A stretch of DNA of 64,000 bases from Glycocaulis abyssi (GTDB taxonomy: Bacteria > Pseudomonadota > Alphaproteobacteria > Caulobacterales > Maricaulaceae). Numbering within the stretch: position 1 is the first letter of the stretch; every line of letters starts with the position of its first letter. The translations under genes were made by a program, and so were the position numbers. Below the pieces are notes generated by a model, which was not told the DNA's origin, made no database searches, and worked only from the letters and a program-made list of their open reading frames with translations. This document shows positions 8,674-17,696 of this stretch, piece by piece. The stretch is from positions 1,364,001-1,428,000 of the forward strand of contig NZ_CP163421.1 in assembly GCF_041429775.1 (NCBI RefSeq), read 5' to 3'.

Positions 8674-10086
8674 ATGGACAACGGACAGCAGGAGAAACTG
8701 TTTGCAGGCGCCCGCCTGCGCCGGCTACGCCGGGAGCTGGGCCTGTCGCAGGCCGAGTTTGCCGAAACGCTGGGCATATCGGCGAGCTATCTGACCCTCT
8801 TGGAGCGCAATCAGCGCCCGGTAACGGCGCGTGTCCTGCTAGCGCTGGCCGAAAGCCATGACGTGGACGTGCGTGCCTTCGCAGCCGAATCCGACCGGCA
8901 GACCTTAAGCGATCTCACCGAAGCGCTAGGCGACCCGGTGCTGAAGGGGGCCGAGCTGGACCAGCGCGACATACGCGAGCTGGCAGACGCCCATCCGCGT
9001 GCGGCCGAAGCGATGGCGCGGCTGTTCCAGGCCTATCGCGAGGCGCAAGGCAATGCGGCGGAACTGGCCTCGCGCCTGGCGGACGGTGCAGCAAGCCCCG
9101 CCCGATCCCTGCTGCCGCTGGAAACCGTGCGCGACGCACTCGACAACGCCCAGAACCACTTTCCCCAGCTGGAAGAGGCTGCAGACGCCTTGCGCGAGGC
9201 GGCGCGCCTTGACGAGCTGGGCCGGACGCAAGGCATGCATGACTATCTGCGCCGCCAGCATGGCGCGGCGGTGCGCGTCTATGATGACAGCGTGATGGGC
9301 GGCACGCTGCGCCGGTTCGACTTTCATGCCCGCAAGCTGCTGCTGTCCGAACTGCTGTCGCCTGCGGGCAAGGACTTCCAGACAGCGCTGACCATGGTGC
9401 TGCTCGATTGCGCCGATGTGCTGGACGCCGTCACGGCGCGCGCGGCGCTGCCCGATCCTGTAACCGCGCGCCTGTTGCGGGCCAGTCTGGCCGGATATAC
9501 CGCTGCCGCCCTGCTCATGCCCTATGACAGCTTCCATCAGGCCGCCGAAGCCACAGGCTATGATGCCGAGGCGCTGAGCCATCGCTTTTCCGTCAGCTAT
9601 GAGCAGGCGGCCCACCGCCTGACCACGCTGAACCGGCCCACCCGCCGCGGCGTGCCCTTCTTCCTCATGCGCATCGATCAGGCCGGCAATGTGACCAAGC
9701 GCTTCGGTGGCGGCGTAATCCCGTTTGCACGCTCGGGCGGCGGATGCCCGCGCTGGCCGGTCCACGATGCGTTCCGGATGCCGGAACGCACACACACACA
9801 CCATGTCGAGCTGCCCGACGGCAGCGCCTATGTCTCAATGACGCGGGTCGCGGCACGCCCCTTGCCCGGCGGCGGCGCGGCACTGCAGGCCATTGTGCTG
9901 GGAAGCGAGGCAAAGCATGCCGACAGGCTGGAGCTGAAACCCTCAACAATGGCCCCTGTCGGGATAGGACTGACCTGCCGCCTGTGCGAGCGCGCGGACT
10001 GCGCTCAACGCGCCTTCCCGCCCTTGCAGCGCAGCCTGAAAATCGAGCCGCATACGCGGCCTCTAGCGCCCTTCGCATTCAGCTAG
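8674..10086 (+). CDS. short-chain fatty acyl-CoA-type transcriptional regulator (ScfR family)
   Basis: A 470-residue regulator with an N-terminal XRE-type helix-turn-helix (about 11-60; LSQAEFAETLGISASYLTLL) and a long C-terminal part typical of RamB/PccR-like proteins, which sense short-chain acyl-CoA levels and control acetate or propionate assimilation genes. The C-terminal signature C-x2-C-x4-C (Cys435, 438, 443) followed by AQRAFPP is visible. The ATG at 8674 has TGAGGG upstream; in-frame codons further upstream lie within the operator region. Its divergence from aceA suggests it controls the glyoxylate genes and probably itself. Whether it activates or represses cannot be read from the sequence. 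Confidence 0.9.
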   Translation: MDNGQQEKLFAGARLRRLRRELGLSQAEFAETLGISASYLTLLERNQRPVTARVLLALAESHDVDVRAFAAESDRQTLSDLTEALGDPVLKGAELDQRDIRELADAHPRAAEAMARLFQAYREAQGNAAELASRLADGAASPARSLLPLETVRDALDNAQNHFPQLEEAADALREAARLDELGRTQGMHDYLRRQHGAAVRVYDDSVMGGTLRRFDFHARKLLLSELLSPAGKDFQTALTMVLLDCADVLDAVTARAALPDPVTARLLRASLAGYTAAALLMPYDSFHQAAEATGYDAEALSHRFSVSYEQAAHRLTTLNRPTRRGVPFFLMRIDQAGNVTKRFGGGVIPFARSGGGCPRWPVHDAFRMPERTHTHHVELPDGSAYVSMTRVAARPLPGGGAALQAIVLGSEAKHADRLELKPSTMAPVGIGLTCRLCERADCAQRAFPPLQRSLKIEPHTRPLAPFAFS

Positions 10087-10095
10087 ACGCAAACG

Positions 10096-10124
10096 AAAAG
10101 GGCCGGAGCGATGCTCCGGCCCTT
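10096..10124 (-). terminator. terminator of the TonB receptor gene
   Basis: Perfect 12-bp stem AAGGGCCGGAGC / GCTCCGGCCCTT with a 3-base loop. Read on the minus strand it is followed by TTTTCGTTT, so it suits the receptor gene; it lies between convergent stops and may also limit the regulator transcript. Confidence 0.88.
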
Positions 10125-10149
10125 CCCGTCTCGAGGTTTCCTGCGAAAC

Positions 10150-12696
10150 CTAGAAGCGCGTACGCAGCGTGATGCCATAGGTGCGCGGAGCACCCAGGAA
10201 GGCAGCATAGCTGGCCGTGTTGCGCGGCTGCGTCCATTCCCCGCCATCAGCGCCCGCCGTACCGCGGCGGCCTTGCGCGAAGGCGTCAAACGCGACCTGG
10301 GCATAGGTCTCGTCGGTCAGGTTACGGCCCCACAGCTCGAGGAACCAGCGCTCGTCATTCGAACCGACGCCAATGCGGGCATTGAGCACGGTGAACGACT
10401 CCTGGAACTTCTCCGGATCGTTGTCAGAGCCGGTGTTGTAGCCGGACACATAACGCGTATCGAGCCCCATCCGGGTGATCAGATTGCCGCCCAGATCGCG
10501 CTCATAATTGACCGCGAGGTTGACGAAATTCTCCGGCGAGAGCGAGAAGCTCTGGCCTTCCAGCGCGGCAATCAGCGGATCGGTCGTGGTGATCGTCTGA
10601 TACTCGGTATTCACGTAGGCATAGCCACCCGAGATATCGAGACCATCCACCGGGGTCAGCCAGAGGAAATCAAACTCGGCGCCGTAGGAACGGGCCTCGT
10701 CCACCGACTCCACCACGAAGGCTGTGCCGTTGAACGTGTTGAGCTGGAAGTCCTCAATGTCCTGGTAAAAGAAGTTGCCGTTAAGCTGCAGCACGTTCCC
10801 GAAAAGGGTCGACTTGAAGCCCGCTTCCCAGGCAGAGATCGTTTCCGGCGCGAACGAGGTGTCGACATTGGTGTAACCGACACCCGGCGTGACCGGGCCG
10901 TTGAACTGGCGGTCCAGATTGAAGCCGCCAGCCTTGAAGCCGCGCGAGTAGCCACCGTAGATCATCACATCATCAGAGATATCGAACTGGGCGCGCAGCG
11001 TGCCGGACACTTCCTCATCGGTGCGCGACTGGTCATAGCCGGTATTGTCCAGGCCAGACCGGGCATAGGGCAGACAGATATTGCCAATTGCCACAGCCCC
11101 GCCGGTGACTGTTGCCGCCGGCAACACGCCCGACGTGGCACCAAGCCAGCCGCCAACCGGGTTCAGACCGAATGCGCCCTCAAGAGCCGCGCAAGCCGCT
11201 GGAGAGTTGGTGGAGAAGCTGGCGGTCAGGTCTTTCTCCTCACGCGTATAGCGCAGGCCACCGGTGATCGCGAAGCGGTCGGTGAGCTGATAGGTATTGT
11301 GCGTGAAGATCGCCCAGCTGGTGGCGGTCTGGTTGTAGATATCCTGATTGACACCGGAACCGGCCGTGATGGCCGAACCCACCGGTATGTTGACCGCACC
11401 ATTGGTCAGGCTGGAAATCGTCTGGCTGACGCCCGCGGGGGACGGGGTGCCGCTCGGCGCAGTCAGCAGAATGCCCAGGAAGGGTTCCCACTGCGAACCG
11501 AAACGGATGGCATCACCGAGCTCCAGCTCTTCACGCGAGTAGAAACCGCCGACGAGCCAGTCCAGATTGCCGCGCACGCCTTGCAGGCGGAATTCCTGGC
11601 TGAAGCGGTCCAGATCGGTGAAATTGCCGTCCAGACGCGACGCGATGTCGAGACCCGAATAGTCGATATCCTGAGTGCGCTCATTTTCCCAGTGACGGAA
11701 AGCCGTGATGGAAGTCAGTGTCGCCGCGTCGAAATCGACATCAAACTCCGCCGACAGGCCCCAGTCGGTCACGTCCTGCTGGTAGGGCGTGTTGGCGAAG
11801 GCCTGGCGGGCCGACGGATTGGCCGGGCTGAGCACCTGGCCACCAAGCTGGCCGACAATGCCGGCAATAGTGGGATCATAGTCCCACTGCACAGCCGAGC
11901 AGCAGAACTCGCTGCGGTCGGAGAAGTCAGCAATAATACGGCCGGTTACAGTCGCGCTCGGCGTCCAGAGCAGCTGGCCACGGATGGAGTAGTAATCCTG
12001 GTTTTCAGAATCCGTGACGGTGGTCGTCCCGCCCTGGCGCAGATTCAGGTCCGTAAAACCATCACGCTGATTGGTGACGGCGAACAGGCGGAAGGCCAGC
12101 TGGTCTTCCACGATGGGGCCTGTGATCGAGCCCGAAAGACGGCGCAGATCGTAATTGCCAACCTGAAGCTCGGCAGTGCCGCCAAACTCGAACTCAGGCT
12201 GCTGGGTGATGATGTTGAGAACGCCGGCCGAGGTGTTCTTGCCAAACAGCGTGCCTTGCGGGCCGCGCAGCACTTCGATGCGCTCCAGCTCGCCAAGATC
12301 GCCAAAGCCAACGCCATTGCGGGCACGGAACACGCCGTCGATATACACACCGACCGAGCTTTCCAGGCCGAAATTGTCACCCACCGTGCCAACGCCGCGC
12401 ACACGGGCGGTCGTGATGGTTTCAGACTGGGTGGATGTGACCATCAGGCCGGGGGCGAGCACGATCAGGTCCTTGATGTCCTGGATGCCGGAATTTTCCA
12501 GCTGGGCCTGATTGAAAGCCGAAACAGCCACCGGTACGTCCTGCAGACTCTGCTCACGCTGCTGGGCCGTAACCGTGATCACTTCGACCTGGCGCTGGGC
12601 GCCGGGCTCGCCGGCGGTCTGGGCAAACGCCCCGCCTGCCAGCACCACCGGCGAAGCAGCGGCGAGAAGCGCCGCGCGTACAACCTTCATTTTCAT
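10150..12696 (-). CDS. TonB-dependent outer membrane receptor
   Basis: An 848-residue outer membrane transporter: signal peptide (cleavage probably after GGAFA), TonB box-like region VEVITVTAQ, plug domain (QSLQDVPVAVSAF, IQDIKDLIVLAPG, LRGPQGTLFGKNTSAG), and a 22-strand-type barrel ending in GITLRTRF with the terminal aromatic residue required for assembly. It belongs to the large iron-complex/carbohydrate-type receptor group abundant in Caulobacter relatives; the substrate cannot be assigned. An AGGAGGAG-like ribosome site precedes the ATG at 12696. No TonB, ExbB or inner membrane transporter genes are adjacent. The upstream gap holds several TTGC...GCAA dyads that could be operators. Confidence 0.95.
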   Translation of the reverse strand: MKMKVVRAALLAAASPVVLAGGAFAQTAGEPGAQRQVEVITVTAQQREQSLQDVPVAVSAFNQAQLENSGIQDIKDLIVLAPGLMVTSTQSETITTARVRGVGTVGDNFGLESSVGVYIDGVFRARNGVGFGDLGELERIEVLRGPQGTLFGKNTSAGVLNIITQQPEFEFGGTAELQVGNYDLRRLSGSITGPIVEDQLAFRLFAVTNQRDGFTDLNLRQGGTTTVTDSENQDYYSIRGQLLWTPSATVTGRIIADFSDRSEFCCSAVQWDYDPTIAGIVGQLGGQVLSPANPSARQAFANTPYQQDVTDWGLSAEFDVDFDAATLTSITAFRHWENERTQDIDYSGLDIASRLDGNFTDLDRFSQEFRLQGVRGNLDWLVGGFYSREELELGDAIRFGSQWEPFLGILLTAPSGTPSPAGVSQTISSLTNGAVNIPVGSAITAGSGVNQDIYNQTATSWAIFTHNTYQLTDRFAITGGLRYTREEKDLTASFSTNSPAACAALEGAFGLNPVGGWLGATSGVLPAATVTGGAVAIGNICLPYARSGLDNTGYDQSRTDEEVSGTLRAQFDISDDVMIYGGYSRGFKAGGFNLDRQFNGPVTPGVGYTNVDTSFAPETISAWEAGFKSTLFGNVLQLNGNFFYQDIEDFQLNTFNGTAFVVESVDEARSYGAEFDFLWLTPVDGLDISGGYAYVNTEYQTITTTDPLIAALEGQSFSLSPENFVNLAVNYERDLGGNLITRMGLDTRYVSGYNTGSDNDPEKFQESFTVLNARIGVGSNDERWFLELWGRNLTDETYAQVAFDAFAQGRRGTAGADGGEWTQPRNTASYAAFLGAPRTYGITLRTRF

Positions 12697-13003
12697 GTGT
12701 CTCCTCCGCGAATAACGGGCTGGGAATGCCCGCGTTTTTTGTTGCGGCGCAGCATTGCGCTGCGCCTCAATTCACGGTTACGACGATGCAGGAAATGCGG
12801 TCAGATTCCACTAGAAAGGCTCATCCGCCGGCCCATTTTTTATCCGCACACTGTCTTTGAGGGTCACGTGTTGCAAAGCAACAACGAAACTCACGCTCAT
12901 TTCACTTGATAGACGCGATTCCGTTGCTGCTACGCAGCAATTCCTTGCGCTGTTGCAGCAAAAACCTGTCAAGCCGTCAGTGATGATAGAACTGTAAGAA
13001 TAC
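12697..13003 (-). promoter_or_regulatory. control region of the TonB receptor gene
   Basis: A 307-base non-coding stretch with three related dyads: TGTTGC-aaa-GCAACA (12869-12883), TTGCTGC-tac-GCAGCAA (12924-12940) and GCTG-ttg-CAGC (12949-12959). No open reading frame with a ribosome site was found. The dyads could be repressor sites for the receptor gene or parts of a structured leader. Confidence 0.4.
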
Positions 13004-13036
13004 AAGAAAGGCCAAGGCGGTGCCTTGGCCTTTCTT
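13004..13036 (-). terminator. strong 15-bp hairpin, possible terminator
   Basis: Perfect stem AAGAAAGGCCAAGGC / GCCTTGGCCTTTCTT with a 3-base loop. On the minus strand it runs into TTTCTTGTATTCTT. It lies 124 bases beyond the GST stop, so it ends either that transcript or an unrecognised short RNA from the AT-rich stretch 13037-13159, which has no gene. Confidence 0.6.
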
Positions 13037-13159
13037 CCTCCCTGACGGTTCTGATGACCGCTACAGGTCTATTGTAGACGATAATAGCGATTGTAATAAA
13101 TAATGCCAGCGCAAACTGATAGCTGGCTGAAACCGTGCTTGCTTTTTGAGCGCAGCAAA

Positions 13160-13792
13160 TCATACCGACGCCGACGGTCTGGCCCGCACAGCCTCAAGCC
13201 AACCCGCAATCGCTGCATGTTCGGCGCCCGGCGCAATCTTCACCCAGCCGGCGAACTCGACAAACACAAAGGCGGCAATATCGGCTACGGAAAATGTGTC
13301 CCCCGCAAGCCAAGGTGTGTCGGCCAGACGCGCCTCCAGCACGTCCAGGAAGCGCTGCGCCCGCGCGCGGCCGCGCTCCGCCAGCTCAGGTATCTGCTCG
13401 ACCGCGTGCGGGCCGGGCAAGGCCCGCCCCGCCATGGCCTTCGAGCTGTTGCGCAGCACCTCCATGATGGCCATCAGCCCCTCGAACTCCGCCCGCCAGA
13501 GCCATTCTGCCACCCGCGCCCTGTCGAGGGGGTCTACGCCCATCAGGGGCGGATCGGGGTAAACCTCCTCAAGCCAGCGCGCGATCGAGGCGTTGTCGCA
13601 CAAGGCCTCTCCCCCGGGTGTGACCAGTACGGGAACGGTGCAGGCCGGATTGACCGCCCGGAACGTCTCCGAGAACTGCTCGCCATTGCGCAGATCGATC
13701 TCTACGCGCTGCACGTCGACACGCTTTTCAGCAAGGATCATGCGCGCCCGCCGCGGGCTGGGAGCGGTTGCACAGTCATAGAAGGTAATCAT
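13160..13792 (-). CDS. glutathione S-transferase family protein
   Basis: A 210-residue GST with an N-terminal thioredoxin-like domain (MITFYDCATAPSPRRARMIL; the VPVLVTPGG cis-proline loop; LCDNASIARWLEE where Asp-Asn binds glutathione in place of the usual Glu-Ser) and an all-helical C-terminal domain containing DTFSVADIAAFVFVEFAG, the conserved N-capping box. The ATG at 13792 matches the domain start; the frame extends upstream without a start signal. It lies 23 bases after the amidase gene on the same strand and may be co-transcribed. The substrate is unknown. Confidence 0.88.
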   Translation of the reverse strand: MITFYDCATAPSPRRARMILAEKRVDVQRVEIDLRNGEQFSETFRAVNPACTVPVLVTPGGEALCDNASIARWLEEVYPDPPLMGVDPLDRARVAEWLWRAEFEGLMAIMEVLRNSSKAMAGRALPGPHAVEQIPELAERGRARAQRFLDVLEARLADTPWLAGDTFSVADIAAFVFVEFAGWVKIAPGAEHAAIAGWLEAVRARPSASV

Positions 13793-13815
13793 CGCGTTTC
13801 GCTCTCCCGGCGCTG

Positions 13816-15540
13816 TCAGTCCAATCCCGGCGGGCGCCGCGCTGCCGCGCCCAGACGGCTTTCGATTGCATGGCCCAGCCGGACCAGTGTGCCTTCTTCG
13901 AACAGCGGAGCCCACAGGCTGGTTGCGTAAGGCACGTCGAACAGATCGCCACCGTCACCGGCCGCCTCGCCAGAGAGGGTACGGGTGGGCTGCTGGTGGA
14001 AACCGGCACGCAAGACCAGCTGGGGATGGCCGGTAAAATTGGTGGCCAGCAACATATTGCCGGCAAAATTCGGCCCGATAACCGCATCAAGCCCGTCCAT
14101 CCGCTCATGCATCATGGACATGACCTGGCGGCGGAGCCGGTCTGCGTTCACCAGATCGATGCCACTGATAAAGCGCGCCCTGCGGAATGTGTTGGGCCAT
14201 GCCTCGTCATCCTGCCAGCGCAATTGCGCATCCGCGCCCGACAGGGAGAGCTCCTCGAACGCTGCCGCCGCCTCGGCTTCCAGCTGGATCAGCAGGGCCG
14301 CATAGGGCAGCTCCTCGATCTCGAAGGGCACAGGCTCGACGCCCAGCGAGCGGGCAGCATCCAGCGCCTGCCGGTCGAGCTCGTGGCCCTGCTCGAGCCA
14401 TTGGGGATTGTACCCGAGACGCAGCCCGGCCAGATCGCCCGAGAAATCGCAGTCAAAGCCATGGTCGAACGAGGCCGGGTCACCGGCATCGGCGCCGTTT
14501 ATCACGCCGAGCACATAGGCGGTGTCGGCGACATGACGTGTAATCGGGCCGATCTTGTCGAGCGACCAGCACAGCGCCATGGCACCGGTGCGCGCCACCC
14601 TGCCAAAACTCGGGCGCAGCCCCGCAGTGCCGCAGCGATGAGATGGCGACACGATGGACCCCAGCGTCTCGGTGCCGATGGAAAAGCTGCAAAGGCCAGC
14701 GGCAGTGGCGGACGCCGATCCGGCAGAAGATCCTGACGACCCCTCATTGGGGTTGAACGGATTGCGGCAAACGCCATCAAACCAGATATCGCCATAGGCC
14801 AGCGCGCCCACACTGGTCTTGCCGAGCAGAACCGCACCCGCCTCTTCCAGCCGCGCTGCGGCGACTGCCGTCTCCTCGCCTACACGCTCACGATAAGGCG
14901 TGGCGCCCCAGGTCGCAGGCAGGCCGGCGACATCGACAATGTCTTTCAAAGCATAGGGTATGCCGTGCAGCGGGCCACGCACCCTGCCGGCAGCGCGCTC
15001 CGCGTCGCGCGCAGCCGCTTCCCGGCGCGCACGCTCTGCTGTGATGGTGATGAAGCATTCCAGCTGGCCGGCGTACCGCGCAATCCGGTCCAGATATATT
15101 TCGGTCAGTTCAGCAGACGATAGCTCGCCGCGCGCCATCCAGGCAGCCTGCTGCCAGACCGGTGCAAAGGCAATATCGGCTGCCGCGCGGGGACAGCGGC
15201 CGGCCTCCCCCGGGACGCCCCCCAGCGCGTTGGCCTGAGTGCGGTAGGACCGGCCTGGCAGGCGCGGATCAAAGGAGAGGGCCGGCGCCAGCGTGTTTGG
15301 CCGGTGATGGGCGCGCAGTGCCTCTGCGCGCGCGGACCAGTCCTCCATCGTCCGCACCAGCTGTGCGCGTTCCTCGTCGGTATAGCTGACGGCAAACAGG
15401 GACTCGCTGCAGGCAAGGGTTTCTGCCGTAATGGCTTCCTGCACACGCGCAGCCGCAGCTCCGCCTCCCGTAAGGCCGGCTGCGCCCCCGGCCATCAACC
15501 CCAGAACAGAACGCCGTGATGTTACGATGTGGCTGGTCAT
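13816..15540 (-). CDS. Tat-exported amidase signature family protein
   Basis: A 574-residue amidase-signature hydrolase. The N-terminus carries a twin-arginine signal (SRRSVLGLMAGGAAG, residues 8-22), so it is probably folded in the cytoplasm and exported to the periplasm. The catalytic triad is visible: Lys199 in PYALKD, the cis-serine in GSSGSSAGS (about 268-275), and the nucleophile Ser295 in TETLGSIVSP. Family members hydrolyse amides or aryl/fatty amides; the substrate here cannot be told. The ATG at 15540 begins directly before the Tat signal. It is followed closely by the GST gene and is divergent from the unknown membrane pair at 15714. Confidence 0.88.
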   Translation of the reverse strand: MTSHIVTSRRSVLGLMAGGAAGLTGGGAAAARVQEAITAETLACSESLFAVSYTDEERAQLVRTMEDWSARAEALRAHHRPNTLAPALSFDPRLPGRSYRTQANALGGVPGEAGRCPRAAADIAFAPVWQQAAWMARGELSSAELTEIYLDRIARYAGQLECFITITAERARREAAARDAERAAGRVRGPLHGIPYALKDIVDVAGLPATWGATPYRERVGEETAVAAARLEEAGAVLLGKTSVGALAYGDIWFDGVCRNPFNPNEGSSGSSAGSASATAAGLCSFSIGTETLGSIVSPSHRCGTAGLRPSFGRVARTGAMALCWSLDKIGPITRHVADTAYVLGVINGADAGDPASFDHGFDCDFSGDLAGLRLGYNPQWLEQGHELDRQALDAARSLGVEPVPFEIEELPYAALLIQLEAEAAAAFEELSLSGADAQLRWQDDEAWPNTFRRARFISGIDLVNADRLRRQVMSMMHERMDGLDAVIGPNFAGNMLLATNFTGHPQLVLRAGFHQQPTRTLSGEAAGDGGDLFDVPYATSLWAPLFEEGTLVRLGHAIESRLGAAARRPPGLD

Positions 15541-15674
15541 GACCCTTCCGGACGATTGCTGGCGGCCAGCTTGTCGCCGCATGCAGAAAATACAAGCGCC
15601 CTGCCCCGTTTCTGCCCAGATGTGTCCAAAATGGCCTTATTCTGTCCAAGTCCTGACGCGAAGCATAATTACGG

Positions 15675-15690
15675 TTAATTCGGGTTGAAC
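15675..15690. promoter_or_regulatory. CtrA-like site upstream of the unknown membrane pair
   Basis: TTAA-N7-TGAAC (15675-15690) differs by one base from the Caulobacter CtrA consensus TTAA-N7-TTAAC. It lies 24 bases before the start of the 15714 gene and within the divergent region with the amidase gene. CtrA control is inference. Confidence 0.35.
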
Positions 15691-15713
15691 ACTTAACGGA
15701 GGGGGGCCTCCTT

Positions 15714-16751
15714 ATGTCATCGTATGAAATTGGAAATTCCACTGCACGCCGCCGTCCCGAATACCGCACAGCTGATACAGCCGTTTCGGGAGATGTCAGG
15801 CAGATGAACCGCATAGATCAGAAGACACATCAGATTGTAGACCGGCTAAGCGACGCGTTTTACCGCGCGTCGGGCGATTTCAACGCCTATCTGGATTTTC
15901 GCGCGACGCGCGGCCGGATGTTCGGCGGCGCCCTGCCGCCGCACCGCTGGGTGCAGCGTGCTGCGCAGTACCCTGATAGCCACATCATGCATTTCTCCAT
16001 TCTGGCGGCCCTCATTCTCTTCGAGGGGCTGGCCAATGCGTATTTCTTCTCCAAGGCGTCCGATCTCGGCCTCCTTGGCGGCTGGATCCAGGCGATCACC
16101 GTGGCCTTCACGAACGTGATTGCCGCTTTCTTCCTCGTCGGATTTGTGGGGCTTCGCAGCCTGTCCAACCCGGACCGGCCCTTCTCCTTCATTGCGGCGC
16201 TGATCGGTGTCCCCGTTGCGCTGAGCTTTGTCGTCTTCCTGAACTTCTCTGCGGCACACTATCGTGACCTGCTGGAGATCAACGAGGCTGTGCTGGCAAC
16301 GGGCGCACTGGCGGGCACCGGCGAGATTCTCGCCCCGGTCACCCGCGCGCTCACCTTCCAGCCCTTCGAGACGCTTGAGGCGCTGTTGCTGTTCATCCTC
16401 GGCATCACCTTTGCCGCGATTGCCGCCTTCAAGGGCGCGACCTTTGATGACCGCCTGATTGGCTATGGCGCCGTGCAACGCCGCGCCATCCGCTCCGCCG
16501 CCCATCTGGCAGCCATCATCAAGCAGGTGCCCCTGGACCGCAGCAGCGAGCCGCAAGGCGTGAGCAACACTGTCGGCAGCAGCACCTATGAGGATGCTGT
16601 ACGGCTCAAGCTCGATATCGATACCTTCTTCGCCGAAGAGACCCAGCGCGCCCTCAATCGCCACCGCGAAGCGGCCGATGTCCAGGACGAGGCCGCCCGG
16701 CATGGCGGCGAGCCCCGCTCGCGCGACGACAAGCCGCCCTTTCCGGGCTAG
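15714..16751 (+). CDS. four-helix membrane protein of unknown function (partner of 16800-17594)
   Basis: A 345-residue protein with a soluble N-terminal segment of about 90 residues, four membrane helices (about 91-112, 124-147, 157-180, 217-239), and a cytoplasmic-looking tail rich in charged residues and Ser/Asp. Acidic residues lie in or beside the helices (Glu104 in LILFEGLANAYFF; Glu219 and Glu222 in PFETLEALLL), unusual enough to suggest ion or partner interaction. A GGAGGGGGG ribosome site precedes the ATG at 15714. It is followed after 48 bases by a single-pass vWA-like protein, and the two look like one operon. No family was recognised. Confidence 0.75.
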   Translation: MSSYEIGNSTARRRPEYRTADTAVSGDVRQMNRIDQKTHQIVDRLSDAFYRASGDFNAYLDFRATRGRMFGGALPPHRWVQRAAQYPDSHIMHFSILAALILFEGLANAYFFSKASDLGLLGGWIQAITVAFTNVIAAFFLVGFVGLRSLSNPDRPFSFIAALIGVPVALSFVVFLNFSAAHYRDLLEINEAVLATGALAGTGEILAPVTRALTFQPFETLEALLLFILGITFAAIAAFKGATFDDRLIGYGAVQRRAIRSAAHLAAIIKQVPLDRSSEPQGVSNTVGSSTYEDAVRLKLDIDTFFAEETQRALNRHREAADVQDEAARHGGEPRSRDDKPPFPG

Positions 16752-16799
16752 GATCGATCTTTCCGGTGCGGGGGCGCCGGCAGAGAAGGGGCTGACACC

Positions 16800-17594
16800 A
16801 TGAGAGGCAAGGATCTTGTAGGCCTGTTCAACATAGTGGTTGTCGCCGGCGTGCTGGGGGCGATCAGCTATGCCGCGCTGGTCCTGCAGCCAGAGGAATA
16901 CGATCCCGAGACGCTCTGCCTTGTCGGAATAACGCCGGCCCATAGCGTACTGGTCATCGACAAGACCGATCTTTACACGCCCGCACAGGCCAGCCGCATT
17001 GAGGCCCTCGTATTGCAGACGCGCGACCGGCTGGAAATCGGTGAACGCTTTTCCCTGTTCGAGCTGGATGAACGCGGTGAGCTGACCCACACCAACCGCT
17101 TCTCCCTGTGCAATCCCGGCCGCGGCGAACAGATCAATCCGCTCTATCGCAACCCGAACCGGGTCGAGGCGCGCTATCAGGCACTGTTCGAGCGGCCGCT
17201 GCAACGCGCCCTCGCCGATCTGGTGCGGCCCAAGGATGCGCCCCGCAGCCCCATAATTGAGTCGCTGGCCCGCCTGACACAGGAAGCGGAGTTCGACCGC
17301 TCTGTTCAGGGCCGGCGGATCATTCTCGTTTCCGACATGCTGCAGAACTCGGCGCTATACTCTGTCTATGGGCAGGCACGTCAGGACCTGACAGACCGCC
17401 TGCCCGACCCGTCGGTAATCGCCCGGCAGGTAGAAGGCGAGTTTGGCTCCGCGCTGCGCGGGGTGGAGGTGGAAATCCACTATGTCGCCCAGCCTGGCTG
17501 GACGCCGCAGCAGCGCGCCGCGCTCCAGTTTCACTGGCAGGCCGTGTTCTCCCAGTTGGGCGTGCGTCAGAGTTGGCAGGAATTCACCGGCTAG
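16800..17594 (+). CDS. single-pass membrane protein with a vWA-like domain, unknown function
   Basis: A 264-residue protein: one N-terminal membrane helix (about 7-29), then a probably periplasmic Rossmann-like domain. HSVLVIDKTDLYT (48-60) resembles the first MIDAS strand of von Willebrand A domains, but reads DKTD rather than DxSxS, and GRRIILVSDMLQNS (171-184) resembles the later metal-contact strand. Two cysteines (40 and 104) could pair. Predicted order is helix, vWA-like core, aromatic C-terminus. It is the second gene of a two-gene unit with the four-helix protein and shares no visible function with the neighbouring pilin and mutase genes. A metal-ion-dependent adhesion or complex-assembly role is inference. 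Confidence 0.7.
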   Translation: MRGKDLVGLFNIVVVAGVLGAISYAALVLQPEEYDPETLCLVGITPAHSVLVIDKTDLYTPAQASRIEALVLQTRDRLEIGERFSLFELDERGELTHTNRFSLCNPGRGEQINPLYRNPNRVEARYQALFERPLQRALADLVRPKDAPRSPIIESLARLTQEAEFDRSVQGRRIILVSDMLQNSALYSVYGQARQDLTDRLPDPSVIARQVEGEFGSALRGVEVEIHYVAQPGWTPQQRAALQFHWQAVFSQLGVRQSWQEFTG

Positions 17595-17634
17595 GGGAAA
17601 TGTTCCCATCGCCATTTCTGGCTTGCCATCTCAC

Positions 17635-17696
17635 GCGTTTCCCGGTGAACGCCGGGATCCAGCAGGACTGGGCACCGGCTCCTCCCGGTGAAACGC
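17635..17696. repeat. bipartite REP-like element
   Basis: GCGTTTCCCGGtgaaCGCCGGGA then ACTGGGCACCGG...CCGGTGAAACGC, the same two-hairpin unit as at 7084-7147, in the same orientation. It starts 41 bases after the stop of the vWA-like gene. Confidence 0.8.

Noticed and set aside
10111-12909. Long plus-strand frame of about 930 codons
   Set aside because: It lies opposite the TonB receptor gene, has no recognisable domains and is explained by the GC-rich codon bias of that gene.
12841-13036. CRISPR-like or tandem repeat array in the gap before the TonB receptor gene
   Set aside because: Only short dyads are present, with no equal spacers or repeated units.
15846-17204. Minus-strand frame of about 450 codons across the unknown membrane pair
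   Set aside because: It spans both plus-strand genes and their gap, and has a basic, unstructured translation without a start signal. The plus-strand frames have ribosome sites and membrane helices, so they are the real genes.
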